Shown here: positions 44,642-52,515 of the stretch, piece after piece
How the letters are laid out: each line of letters begins with the position of its first letter
Numbering within the stretch: position 1 is the stretch's first letter
DNA from: Streptomyces sp. SKN60
GTDB taxonomy: Bacteria > Actinomycetota > Actinomycetes > Streptomycetales > Streptomycetaceae
Length of the DNA stretch: 64,000 nucleotides
Assembly: GCF_026236535.1 (NCBI RefSeq)
Contig: NZ_JAHTMW010000020.1
Location: 81,595 to 145,594 of the forward strand
Reading direction: 5' to 3'
The notes under the pieces: generated by a model
Database searches by the model: none
Told to the model about the DNA's origin: nothing
What the model saw: the letters and a program-made list of their open reading frames with translations, nothing else
Made by a program: the position numbers and the translations under genes

Positions 44642-46201
44642 ATGCGGTCGACGGTCCGTCTGCGCATTTTGATCATTTGTGGGGTTTTGGTAGCGGCCGG
44701 AATCGGGGGCTGGCAACTGCTGCCCTCCGACGAAGTGCGGACGGACGCCATCACCGTCGGTACGACCGACGAGGTGACCTCGCTCGATCCGGCCGGTGCC
44801 TACGACGCCGGTTCCTGGGCGATCTACAGCAACATCTATCAGTCACTGCTCACCTTCAAGCCGGGCTTCACGACGCCGGTTCCGGACGCGGCCGAGAGCT
44901 GCCGGTTCGTCGGCTCGAAGCTCTCGACGTACGAGTGCGAGCTCCGCGACGACCTGACCTTCTCCAACGGTCACAAGATCACCGGTGAGGACGTCCGTTA
45001 CTCCTTCGAGCGGATGCTGGCGATCAAGACGGACGTCGGCCCGGCGCCGCTGTTCCCGACGCTGAAGAAGGTCGTGGCTTCGGGCCAGAAAGTGACCTTC
45101 CAGCTCAGCGGCCGTGACGCCACCTTCCCGCTGAAGCTGGCCACCGGTGCCGGCTCGATCGTCGACCACACCGCGTACCCGGCGAAGGAGCTGCGCGGCG
45201 GCAACGCGGTGGACGGCTCGGGGCCGTACGTCCTCAAGGAGTACGAGCCGGGCGTCAGCGCGCGTCTTGAGCCGAACCCCAGCTACCGGGGCGCCATCAC
45301 CAAGACCGGCCGGCCGGTCGTCGTCAAGTACTTCAAGGAGTCCGAGGAGCTCGCGACCGCCTGGAACGCCGACAAGGTCGACGTGACCCACCGGCAGATG
45401 CCGCCGGACTTCCTCAACAAGCTCGGCGACGCGCCGAAGGACGGCACCCGGGTCACCGAGGCGGCCAGCGCGGAGATCCGCAACCTCAACTTCAACATCC
45501 GCCCCGGCAGGGTGATGTCGAAGACGGCGGTCCGCCAGGCGATCGCCGCGGTCATCGACCGCCCGGCCATCGTCACCGGTCCCTACAAGGGCACGGTCGA
45601 GCCGCTCTACTCCCTCATTCCGCAGGGCTTCGTCGGCCACAGCACCGCCTTCTACGACACCTATCCGGAGCCCAGCGCCACCAAGGCCAAGCAGCTGCTG
45701 CGGGACGCGGGCGTCGACACCCCGGTGAAGTTCTCGCTCGGCCACCGCAAGGACGCCACGTACGCCGCCGAGGCCGCCGAGATCAAGAAGCAGCTGGAGG
45801 AGACCGGCCTGTTCGAGGTCACGGTCAAGTCGGTGGACTGGCAGAACTTCCAGAAGGAGTACGCGGCGGGCACGTTCGACGCCTACCCCATCGGCTGGTT
45901 CCCGGACTTCGCCGACTCCGACAACTTCACCGCCCCGCTCGTCGGCACGGGCAACGCGCTGCACAACGGCTACTCGCGGGCGAAGGTCGACTCGCTGATC
46001 GCCGCCACCCAGCAGTACAGCGACCGCGGCCGCGCGGCCGGCGACTTCAAGGCCATCCAGGACGAGGTCGCCAAGGACGTGCCGCTGGTGCCGCTGTGGC
46101 AGAAGAAGGACTACGTGCTGTCGACGGAGGAGGTCGCCGGCTCCCAGTACCTGTCGGACGGCACCGGCATCTGGCGCCTCTGGGAACTGAGCTGGATCTA
46201 G
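44642..46201 (+). CDS. Family 5 solute-binding protein with uncleaved-type anchor
   Basis: 519 residues. The N-terminal hydrophobic segment (RILIICGVLVAAGIGGWQLL) lacks a proper lipobox (the residue before Cys13 is Ile). The rest is an oligopeptide-type substrate-binding protein: VGTTDEVTSLDPAGAYDAGS, LTFSNGHKITGEDVRYSFER, VKSVDWQNFQKEYAAGTFDA and VPLVPLWQKKDYVL. No permease or ATPase genes adjoin, so it is an orphan receptor. The upstream region and first codons are AT-rich for this genome. ATG 44642 is preceded by AAAAAAGGA at somewhat long spacing. Confidence 0.87.
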   Translation: MRSTVRLRILIICGVLVAAGIGGWQLLPSDEVRTDAITVGTTDEVTSLDPAGAYDAGSWAIYSNIYQSLLTFKPGFTTPVPDAAESCRFVGSKLSTYECELRDDLTFSNGHKITGEDVRYSFERMLAIKTDVGPAPLFPTLKKVVASGQKVTFQLSGRDATFPLKLATGAGSIVDHTAYPAKELRGGNAVDGSGPYVLKEYEPGVSARLEPNPSYRGAITKTGRPVVVKYFKESEELATAWNADKVDVTHRQMPPDFLNKLGDAPKDGTRVTEAASAEIRNLNFNIRPGRVMSKTAVRQAIAAVIDRPAIVTGPYKGTVEPLYSLIPQGFVGHSTAFYDTYPEPSATKAKQLLRDAGVDTPVKFSLGHRKDATYAAEAAEIKKQLEETGLFEVTVKSVDWQNFQKEYAAGTFDAYPIGWFPDFADSDNFTAPLVGTGNALHNGYSRAKVDSLIAATQQYSDRGRAAGDFKAIQDEVAKDVPLVPLWQKKDYVLSTEEVAGSQYLSDGTGIWRLWELSWI

Positions 46202-46220
46202 CCCGCAGAGCATGCGGGAA

Positions 46221-46255
46221 GGGCCCCGGACCGTGCACTTCACGGTCCGGGGCCC
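46221..46255. terminator. Terminator between the solute-binding and TetR genes
   Basis: A perfect 15-bp stem (46221-46235 with 46241-46255) has a five-base loop CACTT and is followed by CTCCTTTTC. It serves two convergent genes. Confidence 0.85.
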
Positions 46256-46273
46256 CTCCTTTTCAGGTGCTGC

Positions 46274-47104
46274 TCAGGACTTCTTGGCGGCGCCGCCCCG
46301 CTTCGGCTTGCCCGAGGCCGCCATGCCCGCCGCCGTCGGCATGAAGTCGGACAGGACGTCGTGGACGTCGGTGACCAGCGGGCGCAGGATGCGGAAGCGG
46401 GACAGCGAGATGGCCCGGGCGGTGACCGGGGCCAGCCGCTCCACCAGGCGGCGGCTGTTGGCGGCGCCCTCGGAGCGGTCGTACACCCAGAACAGCACCA
46501 GACCCATCTGCTGGAGCCACAGCAGCCGCGGCAGCGGCTCGGCCAGCTCCGGGTCGACCTTCACCTTGGCGCCGGAGATGACCCGGCGGTGCACCTGGAT
46601 CGCCGCCTCGCGCGGGCCCGCCGACTCGGGCGAGAACGGGCTGAGCGGGCTGTCCGGGTCGGCCGCGTTCTTGAAGAACTGGGCCGCGAACTCGTGGTAC
46701 GGCTCCGCGATGTCGAGCCAGGCCAGGAGCACCCCGCGGATCCGGGCGGTCAGATCCTTCTCGCCGCTCTCCAGGATGGGCTCGACGGCCCGCTGGTGCT
46801 CCTGGGCGATCCGGTCGTAGAAGCCCTGGACGAGGTGCTCCTTGGAGGAGAAGTAGTAGTAGGCGTTGCCGACCGAGACGCCCGCCTCCTGCGCGATGGC
46901 CCGCATGGTCGTCTTGTCGTAGCCGCGGTCCTTGAACAGGCGGAGCGCGGTCTCCAGGATGAGCGCGCGGGTCTGCTCGCTCTTGGGCGCCTTGGCCGGC
47001 TTGTCGGCCCCGGTGGACTCGGCGGTCTCGGTGGACCCGGAGGCTGCAGCGGCCTCGGCGTTCGGTGCCGGCTCGGCGGGCTTCTCTTCCATCGCGTCCT
47101 TCAC
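46274..47104 (-). CDS. TetR-family regulator
   Basis: 276 residues. A disordered Ala/Glu-rich head (about 45 residues) is followed by a TetR HTH (TRALILETALRLFKDRGYDK, MRAIAQEAGVSVGNAYYYFSSKEHL) and a helical ligand domain. It is the last gene of a probable three-gene operon (membrane protein, DCC-family protein, TetR). That operon's promoter carries two TTGAAC-GTTCAA palindromes, so it likely autoregulates. GTG 47104 is ten bases after the upstream stop; ATG 47092 with AAGGA is an alternative start. Confidence 0.88.
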   Translation of the reverse strand: MKDAMEEKPAEPAPNAEAAAASGSTETAESTGADKPAKAPKSEQTRALILETALRLFKDRGYDKTTMRAIAQEAGVSVGNAYYYFSSKEHLVQGFYDRIAQEHQRAVEPILESGEKDLTARIRGVLLAWLDIAEPYHEFAAQFFKNAADPDSPLSPFSPESAGPREAAIQVHRRVISGAKVKVDPELAEPLPRLLWLQQMGLVLFWVYDRSEGAANSRRLVERLAPVTARAISLSRFRILRPLVTDVHDVLSDFMPTAAGMAASGKPKRGGAAKKS

Positions 47105-47114
47105 ACTCCCGAGC

Positions 47115-47543
47115 CTAGTCGGCCACGGGCGGTGCCTCGCACCGTCCTTCGGCGCAGCCGCTCGGGCCGTCGGCGGACCGGGACTTCAGGGCCTCGCGCC
47201 ATTTCGCGGCGGCGAGGACGGTGGCCCGGGCGAACGGCCGGCCGGCCGGGGTGGCCAGCCAGTGGGCCCGGGGCCGGTGGGCGACCAGGGCCCAGAGGCA
47301 GACGATCCAGGCGTCGGTGGCGCGGTAGACCTGGCCGCCGTCGCCGACGACCGTGATCTCCCGCAGGGTCTCCGAGTGGTCGAGCTCCGGGAAGCGCCGC
47401 CGCGCCTCCGCGGACCCGGCCGGTACGAAGTCCAGGGGTACCAACTGCGCCTGCCCGAGCAGCCAGTGGCGCAGGTGGACGCAGAGCGGGCAGTCGGCGT
47501 CGTAGAGGACGGTCAGGCGCCGCACGGGCGAGTTCGGATCCAT
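47115..47543 (-). CDS. Thiol-disulfide oxidoreductase DCC family protein
   Basis: 142 residues. The DUF393/DCC signature VLYDADCPLCVHLRHWLLG holds the CxxC pair of a thioredoxin-like fold. The tail contains two more cysteines (SGCAEGRCEAPP), unusual and perhaps redox- or metal-active. It lies 28 bases after the membrane-protein gene and 10 bases before the TetR gene, so all three are probably co-transcribed. Confidence 0.85.
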   Translation of the reverse strand: MDPNSPVRRLTVLYDADCPLCVHLRHWLLGQAQLVPLDFVPAGSAEARRRFPELDHSETLREITVVGDGGQVYRATDAWIVCLWALVAHRPRAHWLATPAGRPFARATVLAAAKWREALKSRSADGPSGCAEGRCEAPPVAD

Positions 47544-47571
47544 GGGGTGCTCCCGGTCCGGGTGGCGGGGG

Positions 47572-48039
47572 TCAGACGCCGGTGGCCGGGGTCGCCCACG
47601 GGCCGGCGCCGGGGCCCTGGGGTCCGCGCGGGCCGCCCTGGCCGGCCGGCGGGGTCCAGCCCTGCGGCGGCACCGGCGGGACCTGGCCGCGCTCCAGGAC
47701 GCCCCGGCGGCGGATCTTGTTGAGGACGTAGACGTTGCCGAGGTGCATCACGCCGAGCACGAGCAGGACGACGCCGAGCTTCACCGACAGCGCCTCCACG
47801 AGCCGCCGGGCGTCGGCGACGGCGTCGTCCCGGCTCAGATAGAGGGCGACGAAGCCGAGGTTGACGAGGTAGAAGCCGACGACGAGCAGGTGGTTCACGG
47901 CGTCCGCGAGCTTCTCGTTCCCGTGCAGGACGTCGGCGAGGAAGACCCGCCCGTTGCGGCTGAGGGTGCGGGCGACCCAGATGGTGAGCCCGACACTGAC
48001 GAGCAGGTAGACGACGTACGCGACGACAGTGAGGTCCAT
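47572..48039 (-). CDS. Integral membrane protein, first gene of the TetR operon
   Basis: 155 residues with three hydrophobic segments (LTVVAYVVYLLVSVGLTIWV, AVNHLLVVGFYLVNLGFVAL, VKLGVVLLVLGVMHLGNVYV) and a Pro/Gly-rich tail. I do not recognise a functional domain. ATG 48039 was chosen because AAGGGAG lies eight bases upstream. A strong promoter with embedded palindromes lies at 48053-48109. The association with a DCC-family protein suggests a redox-linked membrane activity, an inference only. Confidence 0.75.
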   Translation of the reverse strand: MDLTVVAYVVYLLVSVGLTIWVARTLSRNGRVFLADVLHGNEKLADAVNHLLVVGFYLVNLGFVALYLSRDDAVADARRLVEALSVKLGVVLLVLGVMHLGNVYVLNKIRRRGVLERGQVPPVPPQGWTPPAGQGGPRGPQGPGAGPWATPATGV

Positions 48040-48052
48040 GCCCCACGCTCCC

Positions 48053-48109
48053 TTGAACGCGTTCAAAGCTGACGTCGATGACTGTAGACCTCTCCTTGAA
48101 CGTGTTCAA
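48053..48109 (-). promoter_or_regulatory. Promoter with twin TTGAAC-GTTCAA operators
   Basis: TTGAACGCGTTCAA (48053-48066) is a perfect 14-bp palindrome and TTGAACGTGTTCAA (48096-48109) a near-perfect copy, 43 bases centre to centre. On the minus strand, TTGAAC (48109-48104), a 17-base spacer and TACAGT (48086-48081) form a good -35/-10 pair. One operator covers the -35 and the other lies just downstream of the start. The TetR protein of the same operon is the likely ligand-responsive repressor. Confidence 0.75.
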
Positions 48110-48175
48110 GTCGGCTGGAGGAGGTGCGCCGAAACCCCTGGTGGGAAAGGTGCCGGGCGATCTAGGGTCGGGCGC

Positions 48176-48934
48176 ATGACACTTGCTCACGACGTGGCCG
48201 GCGACGGCTCCGACACCGTTCTGCTGCTCCACTCCGGCGTCTGCGACCGCCGCATGTGGGACGGGCAGTTCCACGCCCTGGCCGAAGCCGGCCACCGTGT
48301 GGTGCGGTGCGACCTGCGCGGCTTCGGCGACACCCCGATCGACGCCCCGCACGTCCACGCGGACGACGTCCGCGACCTGCTCGACCACCTCGGCGTCGAG
48401 CGCGCCGCGATCGTCGGCTCCTCCTTCGGCGGTGAGGTGGCCCTGGAGTTCACCGTCCGCCACCCCGGCCGCACCACCGCGCTCGCCCTGCTCTGCGCCG
48501 CCGCCCCGGGCCACGAGGCGGGCCCGGAGCTCCGCGGGTTCTTCGGCCGCGAGCGCGAACTCCTGGTGGCCGGCGACATCGCGGGCGCCGCCGCGCTCAA
48601 CGTCGACTTCTGGCTCGGCCCGGACGCCGACGCCGCCGCCCGCGACCTGGTGCTGTGCATGCAGACCCGCGCCTTCGAGCTCCAGCTGCCCGCCCCCGAC
48701 GAGTTCGCCCCCGGCGAGGTCGAGGTCACCGACAAGGACCTCGCCGCGATCGACGTCCCCGTCCTCGTCGCCACCGGCGGCCACGACATCCCCGACTTCG
48801 GCGTCATCGGCGACCGCCTCGCCGGTCTCTTCCCGGACGTCCGCCGCGTCACCCTCGACTGGGCCGGTCACCTGCCGGCCGTCGAGCGCCCGGCGGAGAC
48901 CACCCGGCTGATCAGCGAGTTCCTGGCGGGCTGA
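48176..48934 (+). CDS. Alpha/beta hydrolase
   Basis: 252 residues. Motifs: LLLHSGVCDRRMWDGQF (HG-type oxyanion loop with Ser in place of Gly), the nucleophile elbow GSSFGGEVAL, an acidic residue in VATGGHDIPDFG, and catalytic His in WAGHLPAVERP. The substrate is unknown. A likely -10 (TAGGGT) ends about seven bases before ATG 48176, which suggests a leaderless mRNA. It is divergent from the TetR-operon promoter and may share its operators. Confidence 0.87.
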   Translation: MTLAHDVAGDGSDTVLLLHSGVCDRRMWDGQFHALAEAGHRVVRCDLRGFGDTPIDAPHVHADDVRDLLDHLGVERAAIVGSSFGGEVALEFTVRHPGRTTALALLCAAAPGHEAGPELRGFFGRERELLVAGDIAGAAALNVDFWLGPDADAAARDLVLCMQTRAFELQLPAPDEFAPGEVEVTDKDLAAIDVPVLVATGGHDIPDFGVIGDRLAGLFPDVRRVTLDWAGHLPAVERPAETTRLISEFLAG

Positions 48935-50378
48935 CCTTCCCGGCCGGAGCCGCAGCCGTGGCCGCACCTTCGGTCCCGGCCTCGGTCCCGGCCTCGGTTC
49001 CGGCCTCGGTTCCGGTCCCGGCCTCGGTTCCGGTCCCGGTCGCGGTCCGGGCCTCGGTTCCGGTCCCGGCCGCGGTTCCGGCGCCGGCCGCGGTCTCGGT
49101 TCCGGCCCCGGTTCCGGTTCCGGTCCCGGCTGCCGCCGCGCCCGAGGCTGTCGCGTCGGTGAACCTCCGCACGCCCGGCAGCAGCGCCGAGCCCAGGCAG
49201 CAGCCGGCGACCGTGAGCGCCGCGACCGTCAGCGGCACGCCCGGGCCCCAGGCCGAGGCGGCGAGCGGCGCGAGCCCGTACCCCAGCGGCATCGCCGCGA
49301 AGGACAGCAGCCAGTCGTACGACGTGACGCGCGCGAGCGCGTGCTCCGGGACCGCGCGCTGCACCGCGGTCTCCCAGACCGGCGAGAGGAAGCCGAGACC
49401 GGCCTGCGCGACGCCGTACGCGCCGATGACGAGCACGGCCGGCGCCCCGGCCGCGAGCAGCAGCAGCGGCAGCGCGTACGTGGCGAGGCCGAGGTTCGCG
49501 GTCAGGACCGGGCGGCGCGGGCGGACCCGGTCGGCCACCAGCGAGCCGGCGAGCAGCCCGATCGCGCCCGCCTGGAGCAGCGCCACCCACGCCGCCCCGC
49601 CGCCCAGACGGTGCACGGCGATGCCCGGGCCGAGGGTCATCAGGACAGCGGCGGCGCCGTTCCACGCGCTGTGGCCGATCAGGCTGGACCAGTACCAGTC
49701 GCGGGTGCGCACCTCCTGCCAGCCCTCGCGCAGATCGGTGAGGACGGAGCGGCGCGGGCCCGCGGCCGGCCGCTCGGCGCGCTCGATCCGTACGGCGCAC
49801 AGCAGCGCCGCACTGACCGCGAAGCTCGCCGCGTCCAGGACGAAGGCCCAGCCGGGGCCCACGGTGAAGATCAGGGCGCCGGCGAGGGCCGGGCCGCCGA
49901 CCCGGCTGGCGCTGTGCGCCACCGACATCGCCGCGTTCGCGCGCTGCAGGCCCTCCTCCGGGACCGTGCCCCGGATGAGCGGCGAGGAGGTGGGCATGGC
50001 GAACGCGCCGGCGGCGCCGCCGATCACCTCGACGCTCGCGATCACGGCGAGCGAGGGCGTACCGCCCAGCAGCTGTACGCCGACGACGAGTTGGGTGACA
50101 CAGCGGACGAGGTCCATGGCGAGCGCGATGGTCCGGGCGTCGAAGCGGTCGCCCGCGACACCGCCCAGCGGCAGCAGGAGCAGCTTGGGGACCATCGAGC
50201 AGGCGAGCACCAGGGCGAGGGCCGCGGTGGAGCCGGTGGCCTGCTGGACGGCGAGGGCGAGGGCGGCCGGGATGGCGGCGTCGCCGAGCAGGGAGAGGGT
50301 GCGTCCGGTGAAGAGCAGGCGGAAGGGGCGGCTGCGCAGCGGATGGGGGACGGCGGGAGGTGTCACGGAGGCGGACAT
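48912..50378 (-). CDS. MFS transporter with repetitive C-terminal tail
   Basis: 488 residues, about twelve membrane helices. The N-terminal half resembles MFS exporters of the enterobactin-exporter/DHA3 type (FRLLFTGRTLSLLGDAAIPAALALAV; LPLGGVAGDRFDARTI). The last ~70 residues are a Gly/Thr/Glu repeat encoded by a GC minisatellite. It is divergent from a MarR gene, with a composite palindrome 10 bases before its own ATG. It is therefore probably a drug or metabolite exporter under MarR control. Its 3' end overlaps the convergent hydrolase by 23 bases. Confidence 0.87.
   Translation of the reverse strand: MSASVTPPAVPHPLRSRPFRLLFTGRTLSLLGDAAIPAALALAVQQATGSTAALALVLACSMVPKLLLLPLGGVAGDRFDARTIALAMDLVRCVTQLVVGVQLLGGTPSLAVIASVEVIGGAAGAFAMPTSSPLIRGTVPEEGLQRANAAMSVAHSASRVGGPALAGALIFTVGPGWAFVLDAASFAVSAALLCAVRIERAERPAAGPRRSVLTDLREGWQEVRTRDWYWSSLIGHSAWNGAAAVLMTLGPGIAVHRLGGGAAWVALLQAGAIGLLAGSLVADRVRPRRPVLTANLGLATYALPLLLLAAGAPAVLVIGAYGVAQAGLGFLSPVWETAVQRAVPEHALARVTSYDWLLSFAAMPLGYGLAPLAASAWGPGVPLTVAALTVAGCCLGSALLPGVRRFTDATASGAAAAGTGTGTGAGTETAAGAGTAAGTGTEARTATGTGTEAGTGTEAGTEAGTEAGTEGAATAAAPAGKVSPPGTR
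48968..49135 (-). repeat. Minisatellite encoding the Gly-Thr-Glu tail
   Basis: Tandem variants of CTCGGTTCCGG / CCCGGTTCCGG (6- and 12-base periodic) run through the 3' end of the MFS gene and encode GTGTEAG-type repeats. Length variation between strains is expected. Confidence 0.8.
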
Positions 50379-50387
50379 GCCGAGGAG

Positions 50388-50424
50388 AGTATTTCGATGC
50401 CGAATAATTCGTCAACGAAATACT
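50388..50424. promoter_or_regulatory. Composite MarR-type operator
   Basis: AGTATTTCG (50388-50396) and CGAAATACT (50416-50424) are perfect inverted arms, and CGAATAATTCG (50401-50411) is an inner palindrome with the same centre (50406). Together they form two adjacent TTCG-N4-CGAA sites. The element is AT-rich, sits in the MFS/MarR spacer and begins 10 bases from the MFS start codon. Confidence 0.75.
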
Positions 50425-50476
50425 TCTGCCGGGAGTGTTCCGAGAGCGGGCCGGTCCGCCGACGTACGATCGCCCC

Positions 50477-51046
50477 ATGGCCCCGACCGAGGAACCGCGC
50501 AAGCCTGCTCAGGAGAGCCGGCCCGAGCCCGAGGCCCCGCGCGACTGGACCGACGACCACGTCGACCGCTGGGGCCCGGTGCTGCCCGGGCTCGACCCCG
50601 TCGTCGAGGGTGCCGTCACCCGGATGAAGAAGCTCTCGGTCTACTTCCGCCGGGTCCGCGAGCAGTCCCTCGTCGACTTCGACCTGGAACGCCACGAGTT
50701 CGACACCCTCCACAAGCTCGCCGGCCGCGGCGGCAGCGCCGCGCCCTCCGAACTCGCCCAGGACCTCGACCTCGCCCCGGCCTCCGTCACCGGCCGCCTC
50801 GACGCCCTGGAGAAGCGCGGCTTCGTCCGGCGCACCCAGTCCACCACCGACCGGCGCCGGGTGATCGTCGAACTCACCGACTCGGGCCACGAGACCTGGC
50901 TCGGCGCGATGGACGTCCTCGGCCACGAGGAGCACCGGCTGCTCGGTGTGCTCGACCCCGAGGAGCGCGTCGTCCTCAACGACCTGCTGCGCCGGATCAT
51001 GCTGGCGGCCGAGGAGGACCCCTCCGTACCGCACTGGCACGGCTGA
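50477..51046 (+). CDS. MarR-family regulator
   Basis: 189 residues. The winged HTH is clear: LHKLAGRGGSAAPSELAQDL, LAPASVTGRLDALEKRGFV, RRTQSTTDRRRVIVELT (wing). The N-terminal ~45 residues are extra and Pro/Glu-rich. The gene is divergent from an MFS exporter, and a composite palindrome lies between them. The classical arrangement implies repression of both genes, relieved by an exported ligand. ATG 50477 has a weak ribosome-binding site. Confidence 0.9.
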   Translation: MAPTEEPRKPAQESRPEPEAPRDWTDDHVDRWGPVLPGLDPVVEGAVTRMKKLSVYFRRVREQSLVDFDLERHEFDTLHKLAGRGGSAAPSELAQDLDLAPASVTGRLDALEKRGFVRRTQSTTDRRRVIVELTDSGHETWLGAMDVLGHEEHRLLGVLDPEERVVLNDLLRRIMLAAEEDPSVPHWHG

Positions 51047-51055
51047 GAACACGGC

Positions 51056-51087
51056 TGAGGGGGGCGTCCGTACGGACGCCCCCCTCA
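51056..51087. terminator. Near-perfect hairpin after the MarR gene
   Basis: 15-base arms 51056-51070 and 51073-51087 are perfectly complementary around TA. It lies between the convergent MarR gene and the small membrane protein gene. Confidence 0.85.
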
Positions 51088-51113
51088 CGCTGCCTGCCTC
51101 GATCGCCGTGCCG

Positions 51114-51632
51114 TCAGACGCTCAGCGAGCGCGCGTAGTTGAGCTGACCCATCACCCAGTTGAAGCTGTCCGGTCCGGTCGCCGGGATCATCGTCGAGTG
51201 GTGCCGGCCGTTGCTGGTGACGGTGACCTGGATGAAGCCGGTGGTCTTCTTCTCCTTCATCAGGAGGAAGAGCAGGCCGAGCAGGCAGAACAGGAAGAAG
51301 ATGACCGCGAGCACGACCGCGACCGTCGGCATCTTCTCCTCGGTCCGCGACATGTCCGTCGCGTTCCACACCGCGCCGCGCAGCGGCATGTTCCCGGCCG
51401 GCGTGATGATCTGGTCGCCCACCACGGTGATGTCGCCGAGGCTCACCAGCGGCGCCCCGCCGCCCATCGGCGGCTGCTGGGCCGGCACCGGGAGCCCGCC
51501 CGCGAGGGTCGGCTGGTAGGCGGGCGGCGGCGGGGTCTGCGGGTAGCCGTACGCGGGCGTCCCGGCCTGCTGGCCCGGCCCCCATTCGTAGTTCCCCGAG
51601 TCACCCGACTTGTAAGGGTTCGGATCGCTCAT
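51114..51632 (-). CDS. Hypothetical membrane protein with Pro-rich head
   Basis: 172 residues. The first ~65 are Pro/Tyr/Gly-rich. A beta-rich segment (LVSLGDITVVGDQIITPAGN) follows, then one strong helix (VAVVLAVIFFLFCLLGLLFL) and a C-terminal soluble part (GFIQVTVTSNGRHHSTMIP). It resembles Streptomyces membrane proteins of unknown function. It lies 124 bases after sdhB, separated by a terminator, so it is probably not part of the sdh operon. Confidence 0.72.
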   Translation of the reverse strand: MSDPNPYKSGDSGNYEWGPGQQAGTPAYGYPQTPPPPAYQPTLAGGLPVPAQQPPMGGGAPLVSLGDITVVGDQIITPAGNMPLRGAVWNATDMSRTEEKMPTVAVVLAVIFFLFCLLGLLFLLMKEKKTTGFIQVTVTSNGRHHSTMIPATGPDSFNWVMGQLNYARSLSV

Positions 51633-51698
51633 CAGTAGTCCCCGTCCTCAACGAGACACGCACGCCAACACGTACGCCAACACGCACGACACACGGAA

Positions 51699-51738
51699 AA
51701 GCCCGCTCCTGCACGTCGCAGCGTACAGAAGCGGGCTT
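51699..51738 (-). terminator. sdh operon terminator
   Basis: On the minus strand AAGCCCGCT (51738-51730) pairs with AGCGGGCTT (51707-51699) across a 22-base loop and is followed by TTTTCC. It is the most classical intrinsic terminator of the window. Confidence 0.7.
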
Positions 51739-51756
51739 CCCGGCAGTGCGTGGGTG

Positions 51757-52515
51757 TCAGAAGCGACGCGTGATCAGCGCGCGCTTGACCTCCTGGATCG
51801 CCTTCGTGACCTCGATGCCACGCGGGCAGGCGTCCGTGCAGTTGAACGTCGTGCGGCAACGCCACACGCCGTCCTTGTCGTTGAGGATCTCCAGACGCTG
51901 CTCGCCCGCCTCGTCACGCGAGTCGAAGATGAAGCGGTGCGCGTTCACGATGGCGGCCGGACCGAAGTACTGGCCGTCGTTCCAGAAGACCGGGCAGGAC
52001 GACGTGCACGCGGCGCACAGGATGCACTTGGTGGTGTCGTCGAAGCGCTCGCGGTCCTCGGCGGACTGCAGGCGCTCGCGGGTCGGCTCGTTGCCCTTGG
52101 TGACCAGGAACGGCATGACGTCCCGGTACGCCTGGAAGAAGGGCTCCATGTCGACCACGAGGTCCTTCAGCACCGTGAGGCCCTTGATGGCCTCGACGGT
52201 GATCGGCTTCTCGGGGTTGATGTCCTTGATCAGCGTCTTGCAGGCGAGCCTGTTCTTGCCGTTGATCCGCATCGCGTCCGAGCCGCAGATGCCGTGCGCG
52301 CAGGAGCGACGGAAGGTCAGCGTGCCGTCCAGGTCCCACTTGATCTTGTGGAGACCGTCGAGCACGCGCTCCTTCGGGTCGATCTCGACCTGGAAGTCCT
52401 CCCAGACTGCCGCGTCCGACACCTCGGGGTTGAAGCGGCGGATCCGGAAGGTGACCGTGATGTACGGGGACGCGGCGGAGTCCTTCTCCACCTTGTCCAG
52501 AACGGGGGTAGCCAT
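51757..52515 (-). CDS. sdhB: Succinate dehydrogenase iron-sulfur subunit
   Basis: 252 residues. The N-terminal 2Fe-2S domain includes CAHGICGSDAM. The C-terminal domain holds the 4Fe-4S and 3Fe-4S cysteines in CILCAACTSSCPVFW and CRTTFNCTDACPRGI. It passes electrons from the SdhA flavin to the membrane subunits. ATG 52515 shares one base with the sdhA stop (TGATG), so the two are translationally coupled. It is the last gene of sdhCDAB. Confidence 0.96.
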   Translation of the reverse strand: MATPVLDKVEKDSAASPYITVTFRIRRFNPEVSDAAVWEDFQVEIDPKERVLDGLHKIKWDLDGTLTFRRSCAHGICGSDAMRINGKNRLACKTLIKDINPEKPITVEAIKGLTVLKDLVVDMEPFFQAYRDVMPFLVTKGNEPTRERLQSAEDRERFDDTTKCILCAACTSSCPVFWNDGQYFGPAAIVNAHRFIFDSRDEAGEQRLEILNDKDGVWRCRTTFNCTDACPRGIEVTKAIQEVKRALITRRF

